Source: Serpula lacrymans var. lacrymans S7.9 (lineage: Eukaryota; Basidiomycota; Agaricomycetes; Boletales; Serpulaceae). Taken from it: a DNA stretch of 64,000 bases. The notes under the pieces are model-generated. The model was not told the origin of the DNA. It ran no database searches and worked only from the letters and a program-made list of their open reading frames with translations. The translations under genes were made by a program, and so were the position numbers. Shown here piece by piece: positions 34,173-43,880 of this stretch. Within the stretch, counting starts at the first letter, position 1. The number at the start of each line of letters is the position of its first letter. The stretch covers positions 552,720 to 616,719 of the forward strand of contig NW_006763293.1 in the NCBI RefSeq assembly GCF_000218685.1, in the 5' to 3' direction.

Positions 34173-34993
34173 CTAAATCTCCAGTCTAGCTTCAATCCGC
34201 TTGGAAAGTGCTTCAAAGAGCATAGATCGGAGTACATCATCACTCTGCAGTGCTGGAGCAACGCCAGTCTGCGGCCTAGAGAGTTGGTGGTCAAGATTTG
34301 GTGGCTTTGACCTGATGACAGTGTTGACAATGTGATCTGGATTGAGAGGAACCTGAAGCAGGTCTTCGAACGCTATACGTGCCTCGTCTTCGTCGTCATC
34401 ATCCTCATCCTCTGCACTAAGTCTGTGCCATCTCCTTGCCAGGCCTCGAGGTTGTTCTTTCCTGGGCTGGTAAGGCGGCGCGGGAATGACGAGTGGGGTG
34501 ATCTTCCATAGTGGTAGTATGGCATGATCGGGCAGCGGAGGTGGGGAGGGTCTTGTATGAGGCAGAAATGGTGCAGCAATGGGGGAAATGTCGTTGGACG
34601 GCAGCGTAATCCACTTCCCAAGCAAATCGGCATGTGTAGCTACAAAATGAGATTTAAGAGCGGTAGCGCAAGTAAATGCTTCATGGCAACCTAAAAAGGA
34701 TAGATATTGAGTCGTAGACAGTCACTAAAACTCCAGGTATGTGACGAGTACTATGCAAACATACCTTTCGCAGGACATGGTAATGGAATGCGTGAAATAT
34801 GGCTGAGTTTACAATGTAGCTGCAACACTGATGTTGAACTGTGCAGTGACTGTTTACACTTTGGCAGACAGCAATGGTGTTTGCCATCCTGTAGCAGTAG
34901 GAGTAACAGTCGAGTTAGGACCTTACTGCGAGTAAGTTGGTGAGACTGATCACTTACCTTTGCAGCAGCGGTAGAACAGTGTTCTAGGATATG
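34173..34993 (-). CDS. Two-finger C2H2 zinc-finger protein, paralogue 2 (5' partial)
   Basis: Exons seen on the minus strand: 34958-34993 (36 nt), 34765-34888 (124 nt), 34173-34690. Finger 1: CCLPKC, then STSVLQLHCKLSH. Finger 2: CPAKGCHEAFTCATALKSHF then VATH (Cx4Cx12Hx4H), split by an intron at the same codon phase as in paralogue 1. Then ITLPSNDIS..PFLPH, PPPLPDH, an acidic run (EDEDDDDEDE) and the tail KPPNLDHQLSRP with RSMLFEALSKR. The start codon lies in an unresolved upstream exon. Orientation is inverted relative to paralogue 1. Confidence 0.75.
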
Positions 34994-35703
34994 CTGTAAT
35001 CGACGGGTCAGCAAATGGTGGCTGGTTCCAAGACTATTGGAAAAAATTCCACTGATATTTTGGCAGACTATAGTGCACAGGTGTTGGGAGTAGTAGTGAA
35101 AGAAAAGTTATGTGGCCACAATTCCTTCAACTCCGAAGATCCAGCTGCACTCGCAACTTCATCCAGCCTCGACTAAAGTAGTCACACACAGCTGTAACCA
35201 CGCGGACTTCAGATTGAATCCAGCCTCCATTAATGATTTTATACATCCTTAGGACAAATCCACACATAGACAGGGGTAATCACCTTGTGTATATTGAGCC
35301 AACAATTCAGCATAATTTTGCAATCACCCCATTCACATAGTGCCATTTGAAGGACAAGCTCTGCAAGGTCAGTTATACAATCTTCTGATAGCTGAAAAGT
35401 AGACATGGGACGATTCAGATGCAATAGAAGTTAGTGTTTTTCTTGGCTGTGTGCTAATACAGATGGACCCACATATCAAACTTGGAGTAAATATGTGCAA
35501 ACATGCATCAATAAAAACAGGCACGGCATAAGAATGCATCTGAGGATGCCAAAATTTGGAATTCAGAGGCTCCCCTTTCCCAAACCCCAAACCCCAAACC
35601 AAGCCAAGTAGTTCAACAGCAAACTGAACTGAACTAATTAATACAGTGGGAGTTTTACTAAAAGTGGTTTGGAGGTTTGGTTCAGGTTCGAGCTGGTCTG
35701 AAC
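34994..35703. other. Intergenic region left of the hAT-like element
   Basis: No gene is resolved; it should hold the first exon of the zinc-finger gene. Near 35665-35703 and 35575-35605 there are GGTTTGG/CCAAACC-rich strings like those inside the neighbouring element, possibly from a second, older element. Confidence 0.4.
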
Positions 35704-35877
35704 CTCTGAATTAGGGATGCCAAAGTTGAGTTCAGTTTGGTTCTCAGACACTTTGGTCTGAACCCCAAACCAAACCTGCAGTTTAAGTGCTCAAACTGGA
35801 TCAAACCTGGATTAATTAATGCCGCATGCACTTGCCATATATGGCAAATACATGGGGACAGGGTCCCCACTCAAGTG

Positions 35878-36070
35878 GAGGAGGTGGTGGTGGTGGTGGC
35901 AATGAGGCAGTGGCAACGGCAATGATGTGAGGAGGAGAGGATGGTGGAGGTGGAGGTTGTGTGGTGCAAAGAGGTGGTGGTGGTGATGGTGGTGTGAGGA
36001 GGAGGAGGCGATGGTGAGGCAGTGGTGGCAATGAAGCGGCAGCGGCAGTAATGCAAGGAGGAGAAAGATG
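35878..36070. repeat. GGT/GAG-rich low-complexity block
   Basis: Imperfect GGTGGTGGT, GAGGAG and GGCAATG units. Read on the minus strand this gives long Pro/Thr-rich frames, which are not treated as genes. Confidence 0.8.
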
Positions 36071-36211
36071 TGGTGATGCCAATGAGATCGCGGAGGGGTG
36101 GGGGGAGGAGGCAGGATATATGACTACATTTGTCTCTTACCCCTCTTATCAGCAACAAAATCTCGTATTTATCTCCTGTCCGACGCAGAGCTTGACTGCG
36201 AACTTTCTGAC

Positions 36212-36311
36212 NNNNNNNNNNNNNNNNNNNNNNNNNNNNNNNNNNNNNNNNNNNNNNNNNNNNNNNNNNNNNNNNNNNNNNNNNNNNNNNNNNNNNNNNN
36301 NNNNNNNNNNN
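36212..36311. other. Assembly gap (100 N)
   Basis: Exactly 100 N, the usual placeholder for a gap of unknown size. It lies inside the hAT-like element, directly before the SSD1-like fragment. Confidence 0.99.
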
Positions 36312-36700
36312 TTCAGCTCCTTATCTTTCGACAGGCTTAGTTGCCACCGCTCATTCCCGCCCGGAAAAATCGGTCGTTGATATTTTGAGTGTAAACAAAA
36401 CGCAATCGCTCAGATGCCTAAGTAGCCCACAGAAGTACTTGACATTGATATCTCTATTTGTGGCTGTTAGGATCGTAACCGCGCTCTCGAGGGTGATATC
36501 GTCGCCGTGGAGCTTCTCGACGTCGATGACGAGTGGGGTCCGTAGAAGGGAAAGGAAGAGAAGAAGTGGAAGAAGGAAGAGAACGTTGTTTATGATTTGA
36601 GGTGTGCCGCTGGCCGTACGGATGACAAGAAGAAGGAGGACGTGGAGGTTGAAGGGCAAGGTTTAATTTCTTTGAAGATGAAGAGTATGTTTACCCCCTT
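36312..36700 (+). pseudogene. SSD1/RNB-family gene fragment
   Basis: Recognisable blocks spread over several frames: SAPYLSTGLVATAHSRPEKS and VVDILSVNK, then RNRSDA-stop-VA, EVLDIDI, DRNRALEGDIVAVELLDVD, and DDKKKEDVEVEGQG. These follow the order of the cold-shock region just before the RNB domain of Ssd1-type proteins. The frame has a stop where a Tyr is usual, TAG at 36468 and TAG at 36543, plus shifts around 36400-36430. It cannot encode a working protein. The left end is lost in the assembly gap. Confidence 0.75.
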
Positions 36701-36744
36701 TTGTTTAGGTCCACTATTCGCTTTTTTTAATTCTTCCAGAGTTA

Positions 36745-36766
36745 GGGGGGGGGGGGGGGGGGGGGG
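36745..36766. repeat. 22-nt G homopolymer
   Basis: Uninterrupted G run within the hAT-like element. Length may be an assembly estimate. Confidence 0.9.
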
Positions 36767-36865
36767 TGATGTTGAAGTTTGTTTGTTTGAACCTGTATGA
36801 ACTGAGTTCAGGCAAAAATGCTCAAACCACGGACCAAATCAAAATTTGGGATCCCTACTCTGAAC

Positions 36866-38660
36866 TAAGTTATCATTTGGCAAAAGTAAATACACAATGT
36901 AGCTGTAAAATGTGCTGGTAGAATATAATACCACCATCATCTAATGAAAAGAAAAGAATGGGTGAAAAATGGAAAATTTGATATAAAAGGTCTAGGGATG
37001 TAGTATATACAATATGTATGTGGTATAGATGATGTGCAACTTTGTGAAAGAGGGTGGTGCCCTCTCTTACTCATTATCCTTCTCTCTACCCTTGTTTCAA
37101 TTTGCTTATTCCTTTCCCCTCTTTCCATCCACATCCTTTTCTCCCTCCTCCTTGTTAATAGTTGCCTGCACTTGCAGTATTTGCATAGGTGGTGGTGGTT
37201 GGTGGCCGAGTGGTGGGTGAGGCAGTTTCATTGGCATTGGCAGTAGGGGCATTAGGCAAGGGTGGCAAGCAGTGGGCTTGAGGTAGTATAAAATGAGGTA
37301 AAGTGGGGTAAACAGTGGATTGATGCTGGTTAGAGGTGGTGGGGCAGAATTGTTGTTGCAGTTGTATAAGAGGTGTGTGGTGGGTGATTTGGTGTCCAAG
37401 GCTTAGTGGTGAGAGTCGGTGTATGAGTACCATGACCTTTGGAGTTTTTGGAGTTCGGAGAACGGAGGTGCACTGTGGGAGAGGAGCAGAGTACAAGATT
37501 GTGGGTTGGCTTAGCTCGTGTGCTAGGCCCTTCTATGGACCTTATTCCCTAACTCAACAGAGTAAATGAGGGGAGAGTAGAGGATGAAAATAGAAGTGGA
37601 GTAAAGGTCCTTCTCCAAAGGACCGGAAGACTTAGAAAAGGACTTGGGTAAAAAGGTATGGGGAACTTATTGATATTTGAACTGCAGAAATGGAATACAG
37701 GAGTTACAGCTTACAGTATATACTAATCGGAGGGAATGGTGTTTGTAAGGAGTAACTTGTAATGTAGGTACAGAGTTCTATGCAGACAATTATCTAGCAA
37801 GGAGAAAATGTATGTGAGAGGAGTGTACCATAAGGAAACATAAGGAAATGTGGAGGAAATATATGGCTCAGACTGAAAGTCCGGGTCAGGAGAATCAGAG
37901 CAGGGCTATGCTGATTCCGGGAAGACCAAAGATTCAGGAGTTCGTATTTGGGGGGTTTCTGACTGTTTAGAGGTTCAGGTTACCTAGTCTGTGGCTCAGA
38001 TATGACAGACAAGTAAAAGAAAATCAGTGGTAACCTCTAGTCCAATAGCAAGTGGAGTGGTTGGGAGAGGGTTGGAAAGCCACAACATAGTGGGAATGCA
38101 ATGGTGAAAATTGATTTTTTTTGTAATATGGAGATACTCTCCATATATATTTATGTAAATCCTTGAAACAACAATTTGAGGACAAAACATATGTTGGGAT
38201 TTTAGGAGGCCCTCTTCAGAGAGGGTGGCCTTTCAGATGGATTATTGCTAAATAAAAACCCCATCTGTAAGACCTGAGAGCTTTTGGAAAGTGCTACCAA
38301 GAGACTCACTTACAACCAAAAACCTGGGTATCAGGATAATCTCTTAAGTGTCATAAAATAGTGCATAAAAAGAAAAGAAAAGAAAAAAGTGTCAGACACT
38401 CCACTACCCTGAAAACATATGAATACAGACTTGTCATGGTGGTGAGCTGGTATAAATATATGCAGCATTACTCTCGAGACGGTTCTCGTTGAAAATCGGA
38501 GAAGGGCTAGCCGTGATCGGCCGTTGCCGGCCTTACCTCCGCTCACTTTCAAAGAAACCTTCCTCTCTGCTCAGTCCTTATATCCAGCACTCCCCCTTTG
38601 TAAGTCATCATTAGTCTGGACCTTGAAAATTGAATTAACCTATTTATCGTCAATCAGCCA
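36866..38660. other. AT-rich intergenic DNA, no gene seen
   Basis: 1.8 kb right of the hAT-like element. Thr/Pro-rich minus-strand frames at 37106-37496 come from low-complexity GGTGG DNA. Region 37560-38210 has the look of decayed repeat sequence, but no borders were found. The promoter of the ATP7 gene lies at the right end. Confidence 0.45.
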
Positions 38661-39481
38661 ATGGCCTCAAAAGCAGCAGTTGCGGCAGTCGTGAGTACGA
38701 CCAGGACTTAAAACCAGAGCTATTTTTCTGAACTGTGTTCTTTGGTCAGGATTTCACGCGAATCTACTCCACGCTTGGTCTTGGACAGGGTAGGTTTTAT
38801 TTTTTTTACTCCACACTATCTTTGTCTGACTGTCCGCGTCGCTCGCCGTTTAGAGACCATTGCCGCCCTGCAAGCATTCCGCAAGCGACACGGTGATGCT
38901 CAACGCATCCAGGCTCAATATGCCACGCAGTCCACCACAATAGATTTGGCACACTACCGCTCGGTTTTGAAAAACAAGTCAGTAGTTGATGAGGCTGAGA
39001 AGCTATTGAAGGAGTTCAAGCCTGTAACTTACGATGTGAATGCTCACGTCAAAGCAATCGAGACCTTTGAGACCCAAGCGGTACGTCCTTCTGACATACG
39101 TAGTTATCTCCATTCTAACGTGTATGTATCGGTTTAGGTTACAAAAGCCAAAGAGACAGCTGAGAAGATCGACGTGGAATTGAAGGAGCTGCAGGTCACC
39201 CTTGCAAATATTGAGGATGCGCGTGCCTTTGATGATCTTACCGTGAGTAATTCGTATACCCCACCTTTATAAAGTTCTCATCGATGTTCCCATACCACAC
39301 CATTAGGTTGAGGACGTTGGTAACGCTCATCCACGCATTGTCGAGGCTGTAGAGACCATGGTCAAGAAGGGCAAATGGACTGTTCCAGGTACTCGTATTA
39401 CTTTGCTTGATAGTTACTGCATTCTGATATTACTCGCACTTAGGATACAAGGAGAAGTTTGGCGATTTGTCACTACTGTAA
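38661..39481 (+). CDS. ATP7: ATP synthase subunit d, mitochondrial
   Basis: Peripheral-stalk subunit of the F1Fo ATP synthase at the inner mitochondrial membrane. Exon 1 is MASKAAVAAV, exon 2 DFTRIYSTLGLGQ, then ETIAALQAFRKRHGDAQRIQ, the hallmark DLAHYRSVLKNKSVVDEAEK, and VTKAKETAEKIDVELKELQV. LANIEDARAFDDLTVEDV and VEAVETMVKKGKWTVPGYKE follow, and the end is KFGDLSLL-stop. Length of about 174 residues and the motif order match yeast Atp7. Six exons; all introns are GT..AG. Confidence 0.94.
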
Positions 39482-39880
39482 TTCAGTGCTGTCACTATTA
39501 TTCCATAGAACGGCACTTCATACACAAATCATGTTTGATGCAACTGCTTGACGTTCCTGCCTGTCAAAAGTTGTCTTAAGATTTTCGAAATCACTTTTGT
39601 CATTGAGACTCGATAGAGACAACAAAATATGTAAAATCTCAATAATGTCATGGCCGAATATGGGTGGACAATGGGTATACGTGGTGATGACATAAGCACG
39701 AAAACATATGCCCTGCTACCATTTGCAGGTCAACGCCGTTTCCAACCGTGCCACAAGTTGGGACCACCGTGTTCCACACACGCGCTAGAACCAAACTGCT
39801 TTGATACGTCTGCCACCATCCGCTCAAGGCTTTGTCTCTCACCTCTCCTTAGTGGCCTTTAATTTGCTTTCACGTTTACA
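39482..39880. other. Intergenic region between ATP7 and GPC1
   Basis: 400 bp separating two genes on the same strand. No coding sequence supported. Confidence 0.5.
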
Positions 39881-41692
39881 ATGGTGTCTCGGCCACCTTC
39901 ACCAACATTAAGAACAGACTCTCCGCCCTCGGGAGGCGGACAATTTTCAATCCCTTTTGAACGATTTATCAAAGACGAGGTTTCTGAGTGGGCTGGTGCA
40001 TTTACATTACTTGGTAAGTCCTTATCCAAGAAAAAGTAGCTGTGATACGAGAGACTTTTTATCCTAGACACGATGGAGACCTACTTCGATTCACGCATTG
40101 ACCTCCTCCAAAGAAGTTTGCAGAAACACAGTGATCGCTTGAAGATGCGGGCTGAAGAGGCCTTCAAAATCAGAGCACCATCTGGTGATTTACTGGCAGA
40201 GAATTTCGATCGTGAAGTCAAAAATTTCAAAGTGAAGGTGTGTCCGACTATCTCTAACGTGTAGCTTGATCTTGATGCAGACTCCCATTACGTCTTCCAT
40301 TGCGTTAGGTATCAACGCGTATGACTACTTTGGTGACCTCGTGGCATTCAGCTAAGGTTGTCCGCACACGCGACAAGATATCTTTTTTCTTCGGTGTCAT
40401 GTCGCTGCTTATCTCTGCTCTGTTATTTGGCATGGCTCCTCAGTACGTTTTGTTCACTTCACTTCACATGAAACGTTTCCTCAAAAATAATGCCATTTTT
40501 CTTCTTTAGATGGGTACATATATCGTATACTATCCAGGGCTTATACCTCCTTCCTATGCGTGCCTACAAGTACAAGAAACGATCGTGGCATTACTTCCTC
40601 TTTGACCTGTGTTACTATGTAACAATTCTTAACTTCATCTATATCTGGTTGTTGCCCTCGTCTCCGGCCCTCTTTGTTGCCTGTTACTGTTTATCGCATG
40701 GATCTTTGGCAAGCGCCGTAATCACCTGGAGAAATAGTCTTGTGTTCCATGACTCTGATAAGGTCACATCGCTCTTCATCCACATATATGGGCCTTTCAC
40801 TTTTACCGTGATAAGGTATTTTGTTATGTGATTGTTCATTAATGTGACTGCTCACAGTTGATACCAGGCATTTCTATCCCAATGCCGAAGTTCGTTTTCC
40901 TGCGCTAATTGAATTGCCGTTTATGAGTCCCTCGAAAGCCCTCCTTTTGAGCGGTGCTATCTGTACGTTTCTCTTGAAAGCGCTCCCATGATTATAAAAA
41001 AACTAAACCTTTGATAGACCTTATCTGGCAACTACTGTACTGGAAGGTAAGTTTACACAATTTTTATCAATATCAGCTGATACTCATTTCATGTAGTTTG
41101 TTCTCATAGACCGTCGGACAAAAATTGAGTCTGGCCAGCGAACTACTTCATTCTCGTTCCTTTTGAACGATAAGCGTGGATCCATCGGTCGTGTTCTATC
41201 AAAGGTCCCTCCTCATTACCGCGAGGCATTTTTTATGGGCGGGCAATTGGGTAGGCTCTGAGCTATATCCTCTTTGTAGGTAGCATTGCTAATGGTTGTC
41301 ATAGTGTACTCTGTCTTGACCGAGCTGCCGGCTGTGTATCTTCTATACGACAGCCCGTTCTGGAGTGGTACCTTTCTGCTTCTTATATTTGCTGTGAGCG
41401 TCTGGAATGGTGGAGGTTTCTATATCGAGGTTTTCGGTCGCAAGTAAGTTGTCAGACATGTTGCTACTCTACTCTACTAATAATCAACAGGTTTGAACGC
41501 GAACTGGAGGCTCTTCGTAGGGAACTCGCGGAAGCTTCTGGTCGATCCGGTCGATCGAGTCCTACTTTCGTTGGAGGCCCCAGTGAAGACGGTGAATCTA
41601 CAGCAGGCTCACCTATCATGCACCACAAATCTCTTTCTACTGGACTACTTCTGGAGTCCTTGCCGCCTATGGATACCAGGAAGGAAGAATGA
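39881..41692 (+). CDS. GPC1: Glycerophosphocholine acyltransferase GPC1 (DUF2838)
   Basis: ER-type multi-span membrane enzyme that acylates glycerophosphocholine with acyl-CoA, recycling phosphatidylcholine. N-terminus MVSRPPSPTLRTDSPPSGGG (Ser/Pro-rich), then a coiled segment (RIDLLQRSLQKHSDRLKMRA) and the first span KISFFFGVMSLLISALLFG. The family core follows: YFLFDLCYYVTILNFIYIWL, SLASAVITWRNSLVFHDSD, KVTSLFIHIYGPFTFTVIR-HF, YPNAEVRFPAL. Later exons give RGSIGRVLSKVPPHYREAFF and VSVWNGGGFYIEVFGRKFER. The cytosolic tail is Ser-rich and ends MDTRKEE-stop. About ten exons. The assignment rests on the DUF2838 core; there are no breaks. Confidence 0.9.
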
Positions 41693-41906
41693 TGATAATG
41701 TAATGTCTGCTCCAATCCTTGCTGTATAAGTTCCATATTTTGTTCATGGTGGCTACCTAGAACTAGATCCTGTAGTCTGCATACGTTGTTCCCCTTCATG
41801 ATGATTATGTTATTGACGATCGCTCTGTTGTTTAATGTTCCAAGTGACGTATTAGAGAGTTTATTATGTTTCCCTCAGTGTACAGGCACTTCGGTGCTTA
41901 ATTTTA
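41693..41906. other. Convergent intergenic spacer
   Basis: 214 bp between the stop codons of GPC1 and TAD1; the two 3' UTRs probably overlap or abut. Confidence 0.5.
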
Positions 41907-43395
41907 TTAATCCAATATTTGTATGTTCTGTTTTTGTTCCATGCCACTGGAATCGAAGCTCTCCCATCGTTCGCCGCTTTTTATCCATCCAGAAAACGGA
42001 CGACCACTTGCCTGCAAGCAATGCTTTGTGATTTGGTACTCGACCATCATTTTTTTGACGCGATGGTACGTATACTGGTCGCTTTAGTCGATATTCAGGG
42101 ATTCATCAGCTTTCATTCGAGTGTCAAGTACTTACAGCTCCACTGTCGACTCCAGGATACTTAAAGTCTCCCTGTATAACTGGAATAAAGAAACTTTGGA
42201 AAGCTGGGGCCTTTGATAGATTCAAAACCTGGTCTGAAGGAACGCAAGATGCGAGTGAGATTAGCTTACCTGAACATAGTTTTATAACGGTGTTTCGGTG
42301 GAACTCCTCGCTTTCCTCCATTGATAAGGACCTCCGGAGTTTTTGCGGAGTCTGCAATCCAACAAACGGCTAGAGAAAGTAAAATAGGTAAGCCTGTAAC
42401 ATCATGACAAGCTCCATATATTCACATTCATTGCACGAGCTATTGGACGGAGGTGTGAGTGACGTTCGAGAGTGAGGGAAAATGACGGTTGTAAATTGCA
42501 CATCCGGTCTATGAAGTTGATAATCTGCGGGAAAGTCTGAAAGATTACATATCAGTGTGTCTTCCCATTTCTATTCATAAAATATCTATACCATGGATAG
42601 ATTCGAGACGCTCCCAGAAGGCCCTTTTGCAGTCTGCTCGCACAAGTTCTTGCATACCCTCGTCCACCTCCCCAATAATTACCTTGGAAATGTAGATCGG
42701 ATGGAAGAAACGCGAGCCAAGGGCACCTTGAATACCTATAGCGTTCCAGGTGGCTATCTTGTCACTGCAAGACATGGACAATGTCGGCGGCGAATCAGCC
42801 CTGCCTGGTTTAGTTCTCAATACACCGTAGAGAGAGTAATTGTCGCGTCCCCTTGAAGCGGTATTCGGAGGAAAAGGGAGAGACACAGTCGAGTTTTTTA
42901 AAACTGCCATTTCGTCGTCTTGAGAAGAAGCCAGGTATCTCATGGAAGCATCACCACCTTGAAGTTCTCCGACATTGAGTCATAATTCAAAGATAAAAAT
43001 TATAGTACGACCTTACAGGGGACAGTGGAAATATACATTATCATACGAAGTCCTTCCTTTAGACTGAACTTTCCACTGGGATGTCTCTCTATCCATTCTG
43101 ATCTCTGATCTGCAGCGAACCGCGCGATCTCCTCAAGAAACCAGCGGACGGCGCATCTACGAGCTAGAACTTCAGCATGGCAATCATGCAAGATGTCCCC
43201 TTTCAGTGGCAAGCGCACTTCCGGGAGACATTTTGATCCAGTAGAGAGAGCGATGACCTTGCGTGTTGAATTATTGGCAGATGTCAGCGCAAAGGACGCC
43301 ATAATGGTGAATTTTCCTGGTGCCGGCTTAAAATTCAGAGACGAATATATTGCTAGAGAATCCGTTACGAATATATCGTCTTCATCGGAAGGCAT
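41907..43395 (-). CDS. TAD1: tRNA-specific adenosine deaminase TAD1/ADAT1
   Basis: Deaminates A37 to inosine in tRNA-Ala. N-terminus MPSDEDDIFVTDSLAIYSSL. Zinc/catalytic motif LHDCHAEVLARRCAVRWFL (His ligand and catalytic Glu), then MIMYISTVPCGGDASMRYL (Cys ligand) and TLSMSCSDKIATWNAIGIQG (second Cys), with GALGSRFFHPIYISKVIIG. Later exons hold AVCWIADSAKTPEVLINGGK and PPKHRYKTMFR. The last exons read VSLFQLYRETLSILESTVEL, then GRPFSGWIKSGERWESFDSS, ending NIQILD-stop. The acceptor before DQYTYHRVKK (ACTAAAG) is needed to keep frame. All three zinc ligands are present. Confidence 0.9.
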
Positions 43396-43880
43396 TTATG
43401 AAATAGGCCAATCGAAGTGGTTGTAACTGAGGGCTAGCGCTAAGTGGGCCCGCGGCTATATGTTCTTACTACAAACTAACACAAGCAAACTCAATACCTC
43501 GCACTCTGCCGCTAGATAACTTGAACCCGCTAGTATCATCCCAACAACATTGTCAGACCGAAACCGGAGCCCGATTGAAAAACACACTCAACCACTTGTA
43601 ATCCTAATCTGTGTCACGATCCACAATCTCAAGAGCCTTAGTGACTCGCAACGAAACCGTGCTAGTATGCCTCTACTTATCGTTGCAGCACAGCGCCATT
43701 GGCTAAATAAAACAAGAAGCATTGTACCATAGATTTCTATATCTTGCTTAAGAACAGATCAGGCAAGCAGTGTATCTGCAACTCTAGCTGCAGTTCTCGA
43801 ACCTCATGAACGATTTTCTTCAAAATCGTGTTTAACTATGCTTGTCCTTGTTGGACTTCAATGCCATCGTATCAGTCGTC
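43396..43880. other. Divergent intergenic region
   Basis: About 485 bp between TAD1 and the glucanase gene. An ATG at 43838 opens in the frame next to that of the glucanase (see finding on its N-terminus). Confidence 0.5.

Larger units (their letters stand above)
35704..36865. mobile_element. hAT-type DNA transposon carrying a captured gene fragment
   Basis: Element body 35712-36857. The 13-bp inverted ends are TAGGGATGCCAAA (35712-35724) and TTTGGGATCCCTA (36845-36857), 12 of 13 matching. They are flanked by 8-bp direct repeats CTCTGAAT (35704-35711) and CTCTGAAC (36858-36865). The 8-bp duplication and TAGGGATG-type ends are typical of hAT elements. Inside: subterminal TTTGGTT motifs, a GGT/GCA-rich block (35880-36060), the 100-N gap, an SSD1-like fragment and a 22-G tract. 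No transposase is visible, so it is non-autonomous, unless one lies in the gap. Confidence 0.72.

Noticed and set aside
35575..35605. CCCCAAACCCCAAACC string resembling telomere repeat
   Set aside because: Only two or three imperfect units in the middle of genic sequence, and not the fungal TTAGGG type.
35816..36158. Pro/Thr/Ser-rich minus-strand frames
   Set aside because: They come from GGT/GAG low-complexity DNA inside the hAT-like element; no conserved motif.
36745..36766. G22 tract considered as a G-quadruplex regulator
   Set aside because: Lies in a decayed mobile element next to an assembly gap, with no gene to control; length may be artefactual.
37106..37496. Overlapping 97- and 113-codon minus-strand frames
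   Set aside because: Low-complexity GGTGG-derived sequence, no splice logic or family match.
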